Source of the DNA: RUG563 sp045589355
GTDB lineage: Bacteria; Bacillota; Clostridia; Christensenellales; Aristaeellaceae
Direction of reading: 5' to 3'
Assembly: GCA_045589355.1 (NCBI GenBank)
Contig: JAZNOW010000073.1
Coordinates: 4,942-68,941 of the forward strand
Length of the DNA: 64,000 bases
Shown: piece by piece, positions 16,269-24,887 of the stretch
Layout: every line of letters starts with the position of its first letter
Numbering within the stretch: the stretch's first letter is position 1
The notes under the pieces: model-generated
What the model was told of the DNA's origin: nothing
What the model saw: the letters and a program-made list of their open reading frames with translations, nothing else
Database searches by the model: none
Position numbers and translations under genes: made by a program

Positions 16269-17630
16269 ATGAAGCATTTTTTTGTCCGTGACCGGAATTT
16301 CTATAAAGCCATGGTGCGCCTGTCCCTGCCGGCGGCGTTTCAGTCGCTGCTTTCCATGCTGGTGCTGATGGCGGATAACGTGATGGTATCCCGTTTTGAC
16401 CCCAGCGCCCTGGCCCCGGTATCCCAGGCCAATTCGGTGTCCACGTTTTTGCTGGCGGCCCTCAACGGGCTGGGCAGCGGTGCGGTGGTGCTGGTGGCCC
16501 AGTATTGGGGGAAGAAAAACATTTCCGCCATCAAGCGGGTGTTTTCGGTGGTGTGCACGCTGGGCGTGGTGCTGCCGGTGCTGTTCATAGCCGTTGTGCA
16601 GCTTTTCCCCCATTGGGTGGTTTCCCTGGTGCTGGACCCTGCCCTTTCCCACCTGACGCCGGTGGCGGTTTCCTACCTGCGCATTGCGGTGCTGGCCTTT
16701 TTGCCCTTTGGGCTCACCAGCGCGCTGGTGGGTGGGCTGAAAGGCGTGGAAGTGGTGAAGGTGACGCTGTATGCGGCGGTGATCAGCCTGCTTTCCAATG
16801 TGTGCCTGAATGCGCTGCTGATTTTCGGCCTGGGCCCCATTCCTGCCCTTGGGGTGAAAGGGGCGGCCATTGCCACGGTGCTGGCCCGGGTGATTGAGTT
16901 TTGCGTGGTGTGGGTGTACTGCTTTCATAAGCAGAAGGTGCTGGAAATCCGGCCCCGGGATCTATTCCGCCACGAAACATGGGCCTGGAAGGATTACCTG
17001 CGCTTTGGCAGCCCCGTCAGCCTTACCGACGCCCAGTGGGCGCTGGTGGGGATGATGAAGATGGCCATCATCGGCCACCTGGGGGCCACCATGATGAGCG
17101 CCATGAACATGACCGATACCATGATGAACCTGGGCACCATGTTCACCTTTGCCCTGGCCGGCGGCGCCTGCGTGATGGTGGGCAAGGCGGTGGGCGAGCA
17201 GGATATGGAAAAAGTGCGCGCCTATTCCCGTACCATCCAGTGCATGTTTGCGGTGATCGGCGTGGGGATGGCCCTCATTGTGATTGCCATGCGGCATGTG
17301 TTCATCGGGCTGTACGGCCAGCCAGAGGATGTGGAAAGTCTGGCCGGGCTGATGATTTTCATCGGCGCCATTACCATGATGGGCACCAGCTACCATGCCT
17401 CCTGCTTCACCGGCATCAACCGGGGAGCGGGGGATAACCGGTTTGTGATGCTGGTGGACCTGATCTGCGGATGGCTGGTGGTGCTGCCGCTGACGTACCT
17501 GGCGGCGTTTGTGTTCCGCTGGCCGCTGCCCATTGTATTCCTGTGTACCCGCATTGACCAGTGCTTCAAATGGATCATTGCCTTTATCAGGCTCAGGGGG
17601 AACAAATGGATCAAAAAAGTAACCCGGTAA
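16269..17630 (+). CDS. MATE-family efflux transporter
   Basis: This 12-segment cation-coupled exporter of the multidrug/toxin family has two similar halves. The N-terminal half begins MVRLSLPAAFQSLLSMLVLMADNVMVS and the second half begins LRFGSPVSLTDAQWALVGMMKMAIIGHLG. Length is 453 residues. The start at 16269 is supported by GGAG at 16258-16261 and by the promoter position; an upstream ATG at 16236 is rejected. The substrate is unknown. The following kinase-like gene overlaps its 3-prime end by 25 bases. Confidence 0.93.
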   Translation: MKHFFVRDRNFYKAMVRLSLPAAFQSLLSMLVLMADNVMVSRFDPSALAPVSQANSVSTFLLAALNGLGSGAVVLVAQYWGKKNISAIKRVFSVVCTLGVVLPVLFIAVVQLFPHWVVSLVLDPALSHLTPVAVSYLRIAVLAFLPFGLTSALVGGLKGVEVVKVTLYAAVISLLSNVCLNALLIFGLGPIPALGVKGAAIATVLARVIEFCVVWVYCFHKQKVLEIRPRDLFRHETWAWKDYLRFGSPVSLTDAQWALVGMMKMAIIGHLGATMMSAMNMTDTMMNLGTMFTFALAGGACVMVGKAVGEQDMEKVRAYSRTIQCMFAVIGVGMALIVIAMRHVFIGLYGQPEDVESLAGLMIFIGAITMMGTSYHASCFTGINRGAGDNRFVMLVDLICGWLVVLPLTYLAAFVFRWPLPIVFLCTRIDQCFKWIIAFIRLRGNKWIKKVTR

Positions 17631-18469
17631 ACTGTTCGATTGACGGCATTGCCTTTCAGCTGAAGCTGCCGGAGGATTTTTCCTGGCTGAAAAAATACGG
17701 CAGGGTGTTTCAGGTGATGGACCAGCAGATGAGCGGCAACCTGTGCTTTGGGGTGGAAGGCCCCTATGGCAAATTGTTTGTGAAATATGCCGGCGCCCAT
17801 CCCGTAAACTATTCGGGCGATCCGCTGGAAGCGGCCCTGCAATTGAAGCATGCCATGCCCCTTTATGAAAAGCGCCACCCGGCGCTGGTGGAACTATTGG
17901 CCCACGGGCCGGTGGGGAATGGGTATGCGGCGGTGTTTGCCTGGCAGGACGGCATGGCCATGCGGGGCACGCAGGGGGAAAGGTATGGCAAGTATGTGCG
18001 CCAGTTGGAACTGCACCAAAGCCTTGCCATGCTGGACGGTGTGTTTGATCTGCACCAGAAGCTGGCGGAGGACGGCTACATTGCCGTGGATTTTTACGAC
18101 GGCAATTTGCTGGTGGATTTATTGGAGGGCACCATGCGGGTGTGCGATGTGGACCTGTACCGCAAAAAGCCTGCCTATAACGATAAGGGACGCATGGCCG
18201 GCTCCTCCCGGTTCATGAGCCCGGAGGAATTTGAAGAGGGTGCGCCGCTGACCGAAAGCACCACCGTGTTTAACCTGGGGGCGCTGGCTTTTGAAGTGTT
18301 CGGCGATAACATGAACCGGACGAAGAAAGCCTGGCAGGGGCCGGAACCGCTGTTTGACGTGGCGGCCCGGGCCACCGAACCCAATCCTTTCCGCCGCTAT
18401 GCCACCGTGCGGGCTTTCCTTTCGGCCTGGCGGGATGGGGTGAAAATGCTGCACCTGGAAGAAAAATAG
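17606..18469 (+). CDS. Protein-kinase-like protein
   Basis: This 287-residue cytoplasmic protein has the landmarks of a eukaryotic-type kinase fold. They are a beta-3 lysine (Lys60 in LFVKYAG), a catalytic-loop equivalent VDFYDGNLLVD with Asp162 and Asn167, a metal-site DVD (181-183) in place of DFG, and SPEE (205-208) with a following ALAFEVFGD helix. The glycine-rich loop is weak and there is no sensor or membrane segment. The start ATG lies inside the MATE gene with AGGGGG just upstream. An ATP-dependent phosphotransferase is likely; the substrate is unknown, and a small-molecule kinase is possible. Confidence 0.75.
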   Translation: MDQKSNPVNCSIDGIAFQLKLPEDFSWLKKYGRVFQVMDQQMSGNLCFGVEGPYGKLFVKYAGAHPVNYSGDPLEAALQLKHAMPLYEKRHPALVELLAHGPVGNGYAAVFAWQDGMAMRGTQGERYGKYVRQLELHQSLAMLDGVFDLHQKLAEDGYIAVDFYDGNLLVDLLEGTMRVCDVDLYRKKPAYNDKGRMAGSSRFMSPEEFEEGAPLTESTTVFNLGALAFEVFGDNMNRTKKAWQGPEPLFDVAARATEPNPFRRYATVRAFLSAWRDGVKMLHLEEK

Positions 18470-18492
18470 GGGCCCTGTAAACATAAAAGAAG

Positions 18493-18528
18493 GCACCGGA
18501 GAAGAGAAATTCTCCGGTGCTGTTTTTT
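18493..18528 (+). terminator. Terminator after the kinase-like gene
   Basis: An 11-bp stem GCACCGGAGAA / TTCTCCGGTGC (18493-18503 and 18510-18520) is followed by TGTTTTTT. It may also end the convergent transcript. Confidence 0.9.
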
Positions 18529-20296
18529 AGTTGGCAACAAAGGTGCCGGACGCATCGCCGATATGCAGGGTGTAGCTTTGGCCGATGAGGAGTTGGGGGG
18601 AAGAGAGAATGATCACGCTGTAATCCAGGGCCGGCGCGTGGGTGAGCAGGGTTTCGCCGGCTGCATTTTGCAGGGTGAAGGCGGTGCCGGCAGGCGCGGA
18701 GCCCACCTGCAGGGCAATTTTGCCCTGGCTGCCGCCGGAAAAGGTCTGGGCCATGCCCATGGCGCCGGTGCCGATGAAGGTGCCGCCGTTTATTTCCGCT
18801 GTGGTATCATAATCCAACGTGGCGGTATCGCCCTTTGTGGGGCCGCAGACGGTCACCTGGCCGCCGTCCATCCGGAAGGAACCGTTGGCGTCGATGCCGT
18901 CGCCGCCGGCGGTGACGGAAAGGGTGCCGCCGGTAATGAGAATGCTGCCGTTGCCCGCGCTCATGCCAGGCCTGCCGCCTCTGCCGCCGCCCCAGCCGCC
19001 GAACCTGTCCATGCCGCCATAGCCGCTCTCATCGGTGCCGCCGGCAGCGTTCAGCCCGTCATCGTCGGCCGTCAGGGTGATGCTGCCGCCGCCAATGCGG
19101 ATGTGCAGCCCTTCCAGCCCTTCGTAGCTTTTTTCGATGCGGATATCGCCGCCGTCAATGATCAGGGTGTCGTCGGCGTGTACGCCGTCGTCTCCGGAAA
19201 GGAGGGTGAACGTGCCGCCGGTAAGCTGCAGGGAGGCGTTGGTATGCAGGGCATCATCGGCGCTGTCCACGGAAAAGATGCCGCCGCAAAGCAGCAGGTT
19301 GCCGCCGGCCTTCAGGCCCTTGGTGCTGGTGGATGCAGCCGTATCTTCCGCTGGGGTTTCTCTGCCCCATTGGGCAAAGCCGTTATCCGGCCTGCTGCCC
19401 CTCTCTCCCCGGCCGCCCATGCCGCCGGGCCCTCCGCCAAAGCCGCCAAAGCCGCCTCTGCCGCCGCCCATCATGCTGCCTGCATGGCTTTCGCCCATTT
19501 CGCTGCCGCCGCCGCAAAGCAGGGTGAACCGGCCGTCCCGGATTTCCATTTGCCCGGAGGCGCTGATGCCGTCCTGGGCGGCAGTGATATCAAACTGGCC
19601 GCCGGAAAGGAACACAAAGCCAAGGGCTGCATCTTCCTCGTGCTCGGCGTGAAGGCCGTCCTTGCCGGCGGTGATGCGGAAGGTGCCGCCGCTGATGCAC
19701 AGGCTGTCCTTGGCGGCAAAGCCGTGAGACGCGGCATTTACCGTGTAGGTGCCGCCGGTAACGGTGAGTTCATCCTTGGAAACCACGCCGTGGCCGCCGG
19801 GGGAGGAAAGGGTGAGGCTGCCTTCGCCGTTGAGGGTGATATCGTCTTTGGAAAAGAGGGCGGCGTCCACGTTGTTATCGTCGTATTGGATGAAGGTTTC
19901 GCCGCCGGAAAGGGAGTTTTCCGTATCCGGGGAAAGGGTGAGGAACACTTTGTCCGCCTGTTTCACATAGAGGGCGGCGTGGGTATTGCAGTGGACGTTT
20001 GCGCCGTTTAGCACCAGCTGCACCTTTGCATCCTTGGGTGCGTCCACCACGATCTGCCCGTTTTCGATGGCGCCGGACAGGATGTATACGCCTTCTTCGG
20101 TGATGGTGACGGTTTCATTCTGCAAAGGAAGGGAAATCGCATCCCCCTCGTCCCAGGAAAAATCCACATCCCGGTCGGAAAAAAGATCGGTTTCCTTGAG
20201 AGGCGTGATGGAAACTTCCTCCGCAAGGGTAGGGGAAACACAGCCGGTCAGCAAAGCACAAAGCAGCAGACAGGCAAACAGCCTTTTGATTTTCAT
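18527..20296 (-). CDS. Cthe_2159-like (DUF4353) carbohydrate-binding beta-helix lipoprotein
   Basis: This 589-residue surface lipoprotein (lipobox LLTGC, Cys19) consists of repeated short beta-strand turns rich in ITGGTLSV and ADDDGLNA-type units, the pattern of the Cthe_2159 family. The founding Clostridium member binds polygalacturonate. Two Gly/Met/Arg-rich linkers (about residues 270-300 and 425-450) interrupt the helix. It is the third gene of a set with the DUF4956 membrane protein and the VTC-domain protein. This combination recurs in Firmicutes and may act on an anionic surface polymer, which is inference. Confidence 0.85.
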   Translation of the reverse strand: MKIKRLFACLLLCALLTGCVSPTLAEEVSITPLKETDLFSDRDVDFSWDEGDAISLPLQNETVTITEEGVYILSGAIENGQIVVDAPKDAKVQLVLNGANVHCNTHAALYVKQADKVFLTLSPDTENSLSGGETFIQYDDNNVDAALFSKDDITLNGEGSLTLSSPGGHGVVSKDELTVTGGTYTVNAASHGFAAKDSLCISGGTFRITAGKDGLHAEHEEDAALGFVFLSGGQFDITAAQDGISASGQMEIRDGRFTLLCGGGSEMGESHAGSMMGGGRGGFGGFGGGPGGMGGRGERGSRPDNGFAQWGRETPAEDTAASTSTKGLKAGGNLLLCGGIFSVDSADDALHTNASLQLTGGTFTLLSGDDGVHADDTLIIDGGDIRIEKSYEGLEGLHIRIGGGSITLTADDDGLNAAGGTDESGYGGMDRFGGWGGGRGGRPGMSAGNGSILITGGTLSVTAGGDGIDANGSFRMDGGQVTVCGPTKGDTATLDYDTTAEINGGTFIGTGAMGMAQTFSGGSQGKIALQVGSAPAGTAFTLQNAAGETLLTHAPALDYSVIILSSPQLLIGQSYTLHIGDASGTFVAN

Positions 20297-20322
20297 TTTT
20301 TACAGGGCCTCCTTCAAGAGGA

Positions 20323-21018
20323 TTACAGTTCGTTGGCAGCGGTTTCCTGGTGGGAAATGCTGATTTCCAGATTGCCGTTGCGGCAGCGCAGGTCGTCAAT
20401 GAACTGCTTTTCGCTGGCGTCCGGCTTCATGGTCACGTTATAGGTAAGGCGGAAGAGGCTGCCCATGTTGGTGGTTTTGACACGAACAAGGTCATGCTCC
20501 CGGGTGTATTTTTCGAACAGATCGGCGAAGATGCCGGTGTAATCCAGGTCTTCGGGGATGGTCACGTTCAGGGTTTTGTAGAGCAGGTTCCGCTTTGTGC
20601 CGCCAAAGCGGAACTGATTGCAAAGCAGGAACACAAGGCCCAGCACCAGCGTGAACAGCACCGCAAAAGCCAGGTACCCCATGCCGCAGATGAGCCCGGC
20701 GCCCATGGCCAGGAACAGCATGGTAATTTCCTTGGCGGTGCCGGGAACGGAGCGGAAACGCACCAGGCTGAACGCACCGGCCACCGCCACGCCGGCGCCC
20801 ACATTGCCGTTTACCATCATGATCACGGCGCACACCACGGCGGGCAGCAGCAAAAGCGTGACCACAAAGGAGCGGGTGTAGCGGCTGCGGTACATGTGGC
20901 ACAGGGAAAGCAGCAGCCCGCACACCAGGGCCACCCCCAGGCACAGCAGGAATTCCCCTACGGGGATCACCTTGATGGCGGCGGTATCGAACAAACCTTT
21001 GAACAGAGTATCAGGCAT
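20323..21018 (-). CDS. DUF4956 membrane protein
   Basis: This 231-residue protein has four or five membrane segments in residues 20-135, with the conserved AGAFSLVRFRSVPGTAKEI loop, and a soluble ferredoxin-like C-terminal domain. It belongs to the DUF4956 family, whose function is unknown. Its start overlaps the end of the VTC-domain gene by 8 bases, so the two are translationally coupled. Confidence 0.88.
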   Translation of the reverse strand: MPDTLFKGLFDTAAIKVIPVGEFLLCLGVALVCGLLLSLCHMYRSRYTRSFVVTLLLLPAVVCAVIMMVNGNVGAGVAVAGAFSLVRFRSVPGTAKEITMLFLAMGAGLICGMGYLAFAVLFTLVLGLVFLLCNQFRFGGTKRNLLYKTLNVTIPEDLDYTGIFADLFEKYTREHDLVRVKTTNMGSLFRLTYNVTMKPDASEKQFIDDLRCRNGNLEISISHQETAANEL

Positions 21019-21730
21019 GGAAGCGTTCCTCCTTTATTTCGGGGAATATCATTTGTGTATAGGCGGTGCCGTATTTGGAAAAGGACGTGCGGTATATGTT
21101 GGCTTCGTTCAGTGCGTGGGCCATCCACAGGGGCATGGCACCGGCGCATTTGAGCTCCATCAGGGTCATGCCTTCCGGCAGCAGGGGCGTGCCCACGGAA
21201 TGATCGCTGTCCAGGGTCAGGTCCGTCTGCCGGGCGCGTATTTTGGTATCGAAGGTGACCCGGAAGGAAGAGCCTTCCTTATCGTAATAGGCCAGCCGGT
21301 GGTAGGAAAGGTAAACGGTGGGGTGCAGGCCGGGGTAGAAATTGCGGAAGTAGGTAATCTCCCGGGCGATCTGGCTGTCCTCCGGTGCATCCCCGCCGGA
21401 AAGCCATTCCTGCACCTTTTCTTCCTTCATTTGCAGGCGCCGTTTGTACACCACCCGTTTGTATTTCTTTTTCAATTCCACATACACCGGCACGCCCTCT
21501 TTGGCCCGGTGGTAGGAGCGGATGCGCAGTTTTTCCTTGTACACCGGTTTTTGAATGGAATGGCGGATGAGCCGGTAATCGTCGGTATCGTAGTAGAGGT
21601 TGCGGATGATGGAATCGCCGTATTCGTCCAGCTGCATGTGGGGCTCCATTGCCTGCAATACATGCTGCAATTGCGCATCATTCAGCAGGTATTTCAGCTC
21701 GTACCGCTTGAACACTGCCTGATAGGCCAT
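21011..21730 (-). CDS. VTC-domain (polyphosphate-polymerase-like) protein
   Basis: This 239-residue cytoplasmic protein has the VTC tunnel domain, a triphosphate-tunnel fold seen in eukaryotic polyphosphate polymerase Vtc4. Characteristic stretches are FKRYELKYLL (7-16), VYKEKLRIRSY, VYVELKKKYK with basic residues lining the tunnel, and LMELKCAG near the end. Polyphosphate synthesis is suggested by the family but not shown for bacterial members. It is the first gene of the VTC/DUF4956/Cthe_2159 operon. Confidence 0.87.
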   Translation of the reverse strand: MAYQAVFKRYELKYLLNDAQLQHVLQAMEPHMQLDEYGDSIIRNLYYDTDDYRLIRHSIQKPVYKEKLRIRSYHRAKEGVPVYVELKKKYKRVVYKRRLQMKEEKVQEWLSGGDAPEDSQIAREITYFRNFYPGLHPTVYLSYHRLAYYDKEGSSFRVTFDTKIRARQTDLTLDSDHSVGTPLLPEGMTLMELKCAGAMPLWMAHALNEANIYRTSFSKYGTAYTQMIFPEIKEERFHA

Positions 21731-21762
21731 GGCGCCGCCTCCTCTCTTTTGAATACAGGCTT

Positions 21763-21791
21763 ATTGTATCACGGAAAATGCGGTTTCTCAA
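21763..21791 (-). promoter_or_regulatory. Promoter of the VTC/DUF4956 operon
   Basis: Minus strand: TTGAGA (21786-21791), a 17-base spacer, and TACAAT (21763-21768). Confidence 0.7.
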
Positions 21792-21849
21792 GGACAAACG
21801 GTAAACGATTTGTGAACGAAAGTGTACAGAAAAGATTTTTCTTCCGAAA

Positions 21850-21878
21850 TGAAATATTTTCCCATTGTTATGCGTCTA
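21850..21878 (+). promoter_or_regulatory. Candidate ECF-sigma promoter upstream of the sigma factor gene
   Basis: TGAAAT (21850-21855) and CGTCTA (21873-21878) are separated by 17 bases. This resembles the TGAAAC-N16/17-CGTC pattern of autoregulated ECF sigma factors. The match is short, so this is tentative. Confidence 0.4.
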
Positions 21879-21906
21879 CATACATGGAAGGAGGTGCACA
21901 AAAGAA

Positions 21907-22455
21907 ATGGAGATGCGACAGGGCCCGGCCATCTGCCATGATGCTTTCGTTCAGCTGGTGGAAACCCACCAGCCCATGCTGATCAAAATGTGCTATGTGT
22001 ATTTGCGGGATGCGGAGCAGGCCCGTGATGCCGTGCAGGAAACCTTTCTGAAAGCGTATCGTGCGCTCCCCTCCTTCCGCCGGGAATGCAGCGAAAAGAA
22101 CTGGCTTATCCGCATTGCCATCAACACCTGCAAAAGCATGCAGCGCACCCCCTGGTACCGTTTTGTGGACAAGCGCATTACCCCGGACGAACTTCCGCTT
22201 GCTCAGGAAATTGCCACCGATGAAACGGACCTGATGTGTGAGATCATGCAGCTTTCGCCCAAATTGCGGGAGGCGGTTTTGCTTTACTACTGGCAGGAAA
22301 TGGGCGTTCAGCAAATTGCGGAACTGTTGGAAATATCCCAAAGCAGCGTGTCCAACCGCCTCAGGCGGGCCCGGGCACAGCTGAAAAAACAACTGGAAAG
22401 GGGGCAATATGATGACGGAACAGCAGGAAAAACGGATTCTGAAAAACACCTTTGA
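21907..22455 (+). CDS. ECF-type RNA polymerase sigma factor
   Basis: This 182-residue sigma-70-family regulator has region 2 (YLRDAEQARDAVQETFLKAYRALPSF) and region 4 (LREAVLLYYWQEMGVQQIAELLEISQSSVSNRLRRARAQLKK) and no region 1 or 3. The start ATG at 21907 has AAGGAGG at 21888-21894, a longish 12-base spacing; the in-frame ATG at 21865 has no ribosome site. It overlaps the next gene by 47 bases. The pair looks like a sigma factor with a membrane-bound partner. Confidence 0.88.
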   Translation: MEMRQGPAICHDAFVQLVETHQPMLIKMCYVYLRDAEQARDAVQETFLKAYRALPSFRRECSEKNWLIRIAINTCKSMQRTPWYRFVDKRITPDELPLAQEIATDETDLMCEIMQLSPKLREAVLLYYWQEMGVQQIAELLEISQSSVSNRLRRARAQLKKQLERGQYDDGTAGKTDSEKHL

Positions 22456-24022
22456 CATGACCCTTTCCGGCCTGCAGACGGATCCTTATCTGGCGCAGAA
22501 GATCATCCGGGAACAAACGAAGGGAGAAGAGAAAGTGAAAAAGAAGATTTCTTTTGCATTTGTGCTGGTCAATTTGCTGGTGCTTTGTGCCGTGACAGCC
22601 TTTGCCGTATCCATCGGCACCGAAACCCCGGACAAGCAGGTGCTGCAGCCGGCGGTCACCCTGTCCCCTGTGAATACGAAGGGGAAAGAAGCCTATGATA
22701 TCCTTCCGCTTTCCGAGGCTTGTGAAATTGCCCGGGAGGCGCTGCGGAAAAACTACGGCGTAACGGACACGGAACTGGAGCAGCTGATGCTGTACCCCTA
22801 CAGTGCTGTGGGCTACTATGACGTTAGCAACTGGACCATGGTGTTCTATTCCAACCCCAACCGGGTGTCTGACCAGAGCCAGGATACCTACGCCGGCCCC
22901 CTGGGGGAATACCGGGTGGTGATCAATGGGAAAACGGGCAGTGTGGAAAGCTGCGAATGGTACACCGTGGATTTCTGGAAGAACGCCCAGCGCATCTGGG
23001 ATGCAGGGAACTATGAGGAAGTGTACCGCCGCTATTTCATGGCGGATTTCCGTTACCTGCCCGAAGAAACCCAGGCCCATTTTGAGCAGCTGCTGGTGGA
23101 AAAAGGGTATGCCATGGTGGCCGAATCGGACCGGCATTTGCAGCTGGATGCCTTTGGCAGCAAAATACTCCTGTGCGACCCGGCCCTGGCTCTGCCCGAT
23201 GAGGATCCGCAGGTACAGGCAGCGTGGGAAGCCGTGGAAAAGCGGTTTGGCCTGGACGTTTCCGTCCTGAAAAACTACAGCTACATTGCCACCCGTGCCC
23301 CCTGGGAAAGCGATACGGACGATATTGTGATTGCCTACAACCTGCCTTCTGCGGTGGAAAAGCAATCCACCGGTGGGATGGACCCCTGCGCCTATCTGCT
23401 CTATGCCAAGGTACAGCGGGCCGGCATGTTCCTGTTCAGTTTTGAAAAGGACACCACCCACATCGTCAACCGCATCAAACGGGACTGGGAAATGCCTGCG
23501 TCCGAGTATGCGGTGGAAACCAATACCGGCCTGCTTTTGAACCGGTACCTGAAATGGAACGGCAAGGAGCTTCTTCAGTTCCACGAAAGCTATTGCCAAT
23601 TGGAAGAAATGCTGGACGAAATGGATGCGGCCCATGCCACGCCCCATGAAAAGCTTAGGGCCGCCTATGCCTACATGGTGCAGCTGGGCTCCGGCAACGA
23701 AACCTATTACCGGGAAACCAATATTGCGTATCCTGACGGGAATTCTTCCGGGTTTGTGCCGGGGGAAGAATGGACGCTGGCCTCCTCCGCTTCCGGGGAA
23801 AACTATGTGACCCTGAAGAAAGGCCATTACGGCGCGCCGGTGCAGGCATTGCAGAGGGAACTGAGAAACCAGGGCTTCTATGCCGGTGTGGCAGACGGCT
23901 ATTTCGGGGAAGATACCGAAACGGCGGTCAAGGCCTTCCAGCGCAAGCACAGCCTGGTGGAGGACGGCATTGCCGGCCTTTCTGTCCAGCGTCTCCTTTA
24001 TGAAAACGCAGGAAAAGAATGA
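22409..24022 (+). CDS. Membrane protein with C-terminal peptidoglycan-binding domain, probable sigma partner
   Basis: This 537-residue single-pass protein has a short cytoplasmic N-terminus (1-45) of the kind seen in anti-sigma factors, a membrane segment (about 48-69), and a long extracytoplasmic region. A PG_binding_1 domain (YGAPVQALQRELRNQGFYAG through VEDGIAGLSVQRLL) sits at the C-terminus, about 470-533. It starts inside the sigma gene with AAGGGGG as ribosome site. It could sense the cell wall and release the sigma factor. No known anti-sigma motif (such as a zinc site) is visible, so that role is inferred from gene order and topology. Confidence 0.7.
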   Translation: MMTEQQEKRILKNTFDMTLSGLQTDPYLAQKIIREQTKGEEKVKKKISFAFVLVNLLVLCAVTAFAVSIGTETPDKQVLQPAVTLSPVNTKGKEAYDILPLSEACEIAREALRKNYGVTDTELEQLMLYPYSAVGYYDVSNWTMVFYSNPNRVSDQSQDTYAGPLGEYRVVINGKTGSVESCEWYTVDFWKNAQRIWDAGNYEEVYRRYFMADFRYLPEETQAHFEQLLVEKGYAMVAESDRHLQLDAFGSKILLCDPALALPDEDPQVQAAWEAVEKRFGLDVSVLKNYSYIATRAPWESDTDDIVIAYNLPSAVEKQSTGGMDPCAYLLYAKVQRAGMFLFSFEKDTTHIVNRIKRDWEMPASEYAVETNTGLLLNRYLKWNGKELLQFHESYCQLEEMLDEMDAAHATPHEKLRAAYAYMVQLGSGNETYYRETNIAYPDGNSSGFVPGEEWTLASSASGENYVTLKKGHYGAPVQALQRELRNQGFYAGVADGYFGEDTETAVKAFQRKHSLVEDGIAGLSVQRLLYENAGKE

Positions 24023-24025
24023 TTC

Positions 24026-24060
24026 AAAAAAAGCAGGGGCTGAAGCAGCCTCTGCTTTTT
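24026..24060. terminator. Bidirectional terminator between convergent genes
   Basis: The hairpin AAAGCAGGGGCTG / CAGCCTCTGCTTT (one G-T pair) is flanked by A- and T-tracts on both sides. It serves the plus-strand membrane protein and the minus-strand hexapeptide-repeat protein. Confidence 0.85.
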
Positions 24061-24075
24061 GCTTTGGATGAATGA

Positions 24076-24735
24076 TCAGGTGCGGCGGACGATCTTGCCG
24101 GGGGCTTTGAAGATATGGTCTTCCGGCACGGTGCCCCGCACGCAGGAAAGGGGGTACACGCTGGCGCGGCGGCCCAGCATGGTGCCGGGGTTCAGCACGC
24201 TGTTGCAGCCCACTTCCACATAATCCCCCAGCATGGCGCCGAACTTTTTCCGGCCCGTTTCCATCTTTTCTTCGCCGTCACGGACGGTGACCAGGGTTTT
24301 GTCACTTTTGACGTTTGAGGTAATGGAGCCGGCGCCCATGTGGCTTTTGTAACCCAGAATGGAGTCGCCCACGTAATTGTAATGGGGCACCTGCACGTTA
24401 TCGGAAATGATGCAGTTTTTCAGCTCCGTGGAATTGCCGATGACGCAGTTGTCGCCGATCAGGGCGCTGCCGCGGATGAAAGCGCCGGGGCGCACTTCGG
24501 TTTTGTGGCCGATGATGCAGGGGCCGGCAATGTAGTTATTGGGAAAGATCACCGCATCCCTGGCGATCCACACGTTTTCGGAAGGATGGTCGTATTCATC
24601 GGGGGAGAGGGTTTGGCCCAGCTCCACAATGAAATTTTTGATGCCGTCCAGCGCTTCCCAGGGGTACACGGTTTTTTCCAGTAGGGGCGCGGCTTTGGTA
24701 TGGGAAAGATCAAACAGATCAACGGTTTTCAGCAT
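24076..24735 (-). CDS. Left-handed beta-helix (hexapeptide repeat) nucleotidyltransferase-like protein
   Basis: This 219-residue protein has hexapeptide repeats from about residue 62 (WIARDAVIFPNNYIAGPCIIG... CVIGNSTELKNCIISDNVQV... VEVGCNSVLNPGTMLG). It resembles the acyltransferase/LbH half of GlmU-type UDP-N-acetylglucosamine pyrophosphorylases but lacks the nucleotidyltransferase domain. The start at 24735 is set by AGGAGG at 24745-24750; an upstream ATG at 24777 has none. It lies downstream of glmM on the same strand. A sugar-phosphate acyltransferase role is plausible but not proven. Confidence 0.8.
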   Translation of the reverse strand: MLKTVDLFDLSHTKAAPLLEKTVYPWEALDGIKNFIVELGQTLSPDEYDHPSENVWIARDAVIFPNNYIAGPCIIGHKTEVRPGAFIRGSALIGDNCVIGNSTELKNCIISDNVQVPHYNYVGDSILGYKSHMGAGSITSNVKSDKTLVTVRDGEEKMETGRKKFGAMLGDYVEVGCNSVLNPGTMLGRRASVYPLSCVRGTVPEDHIFKAPGKIVRRT

Positions 24736-24835
24736 AAGGATATACCTCCTGAAATTTTGGAAATGATGTTGCGACACCGGCGTATAGAAGGAATAAGGAA
24801 TTTTGCTTCATCCGGGGCAGTTTTCTTTGGGAGGG

Positions 24836-24877
24836 TGCGGGAGGGGCTTTCTTTTTCAAAAGAAAGCCCCTCCCGCA
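24836..24877. repeat. 20-bp near-perfect palindrome between glmM and the LbH gene
   Basis: TGCGGGAGGGGCTTTCTTTT at 24836-24855 is the exact complement of 24858-24877. The interior is T-rich but neither flank has a run of T, so it is not a textbook terminator. It could be a terminator variant or a member of another repeat family. Confidence 0.6.
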
Positions 24878-24887
24878 TAAACCCTAT

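Noticed and set aside
18563..20011. Plus-strand Ala/Gly-rich frame opposite the Cthe_2159-like gene
   Set aside because: The minus-strand frame has a lipobox and a repeated beta-helix pattern; the plus frame mirrors its repeats.
24836..24877. Calling the 20-bp palindrome a standard terminator of glmM
   Set aside because: No T-tract follows the stem on either strand; it is listed as a palindrome instead.
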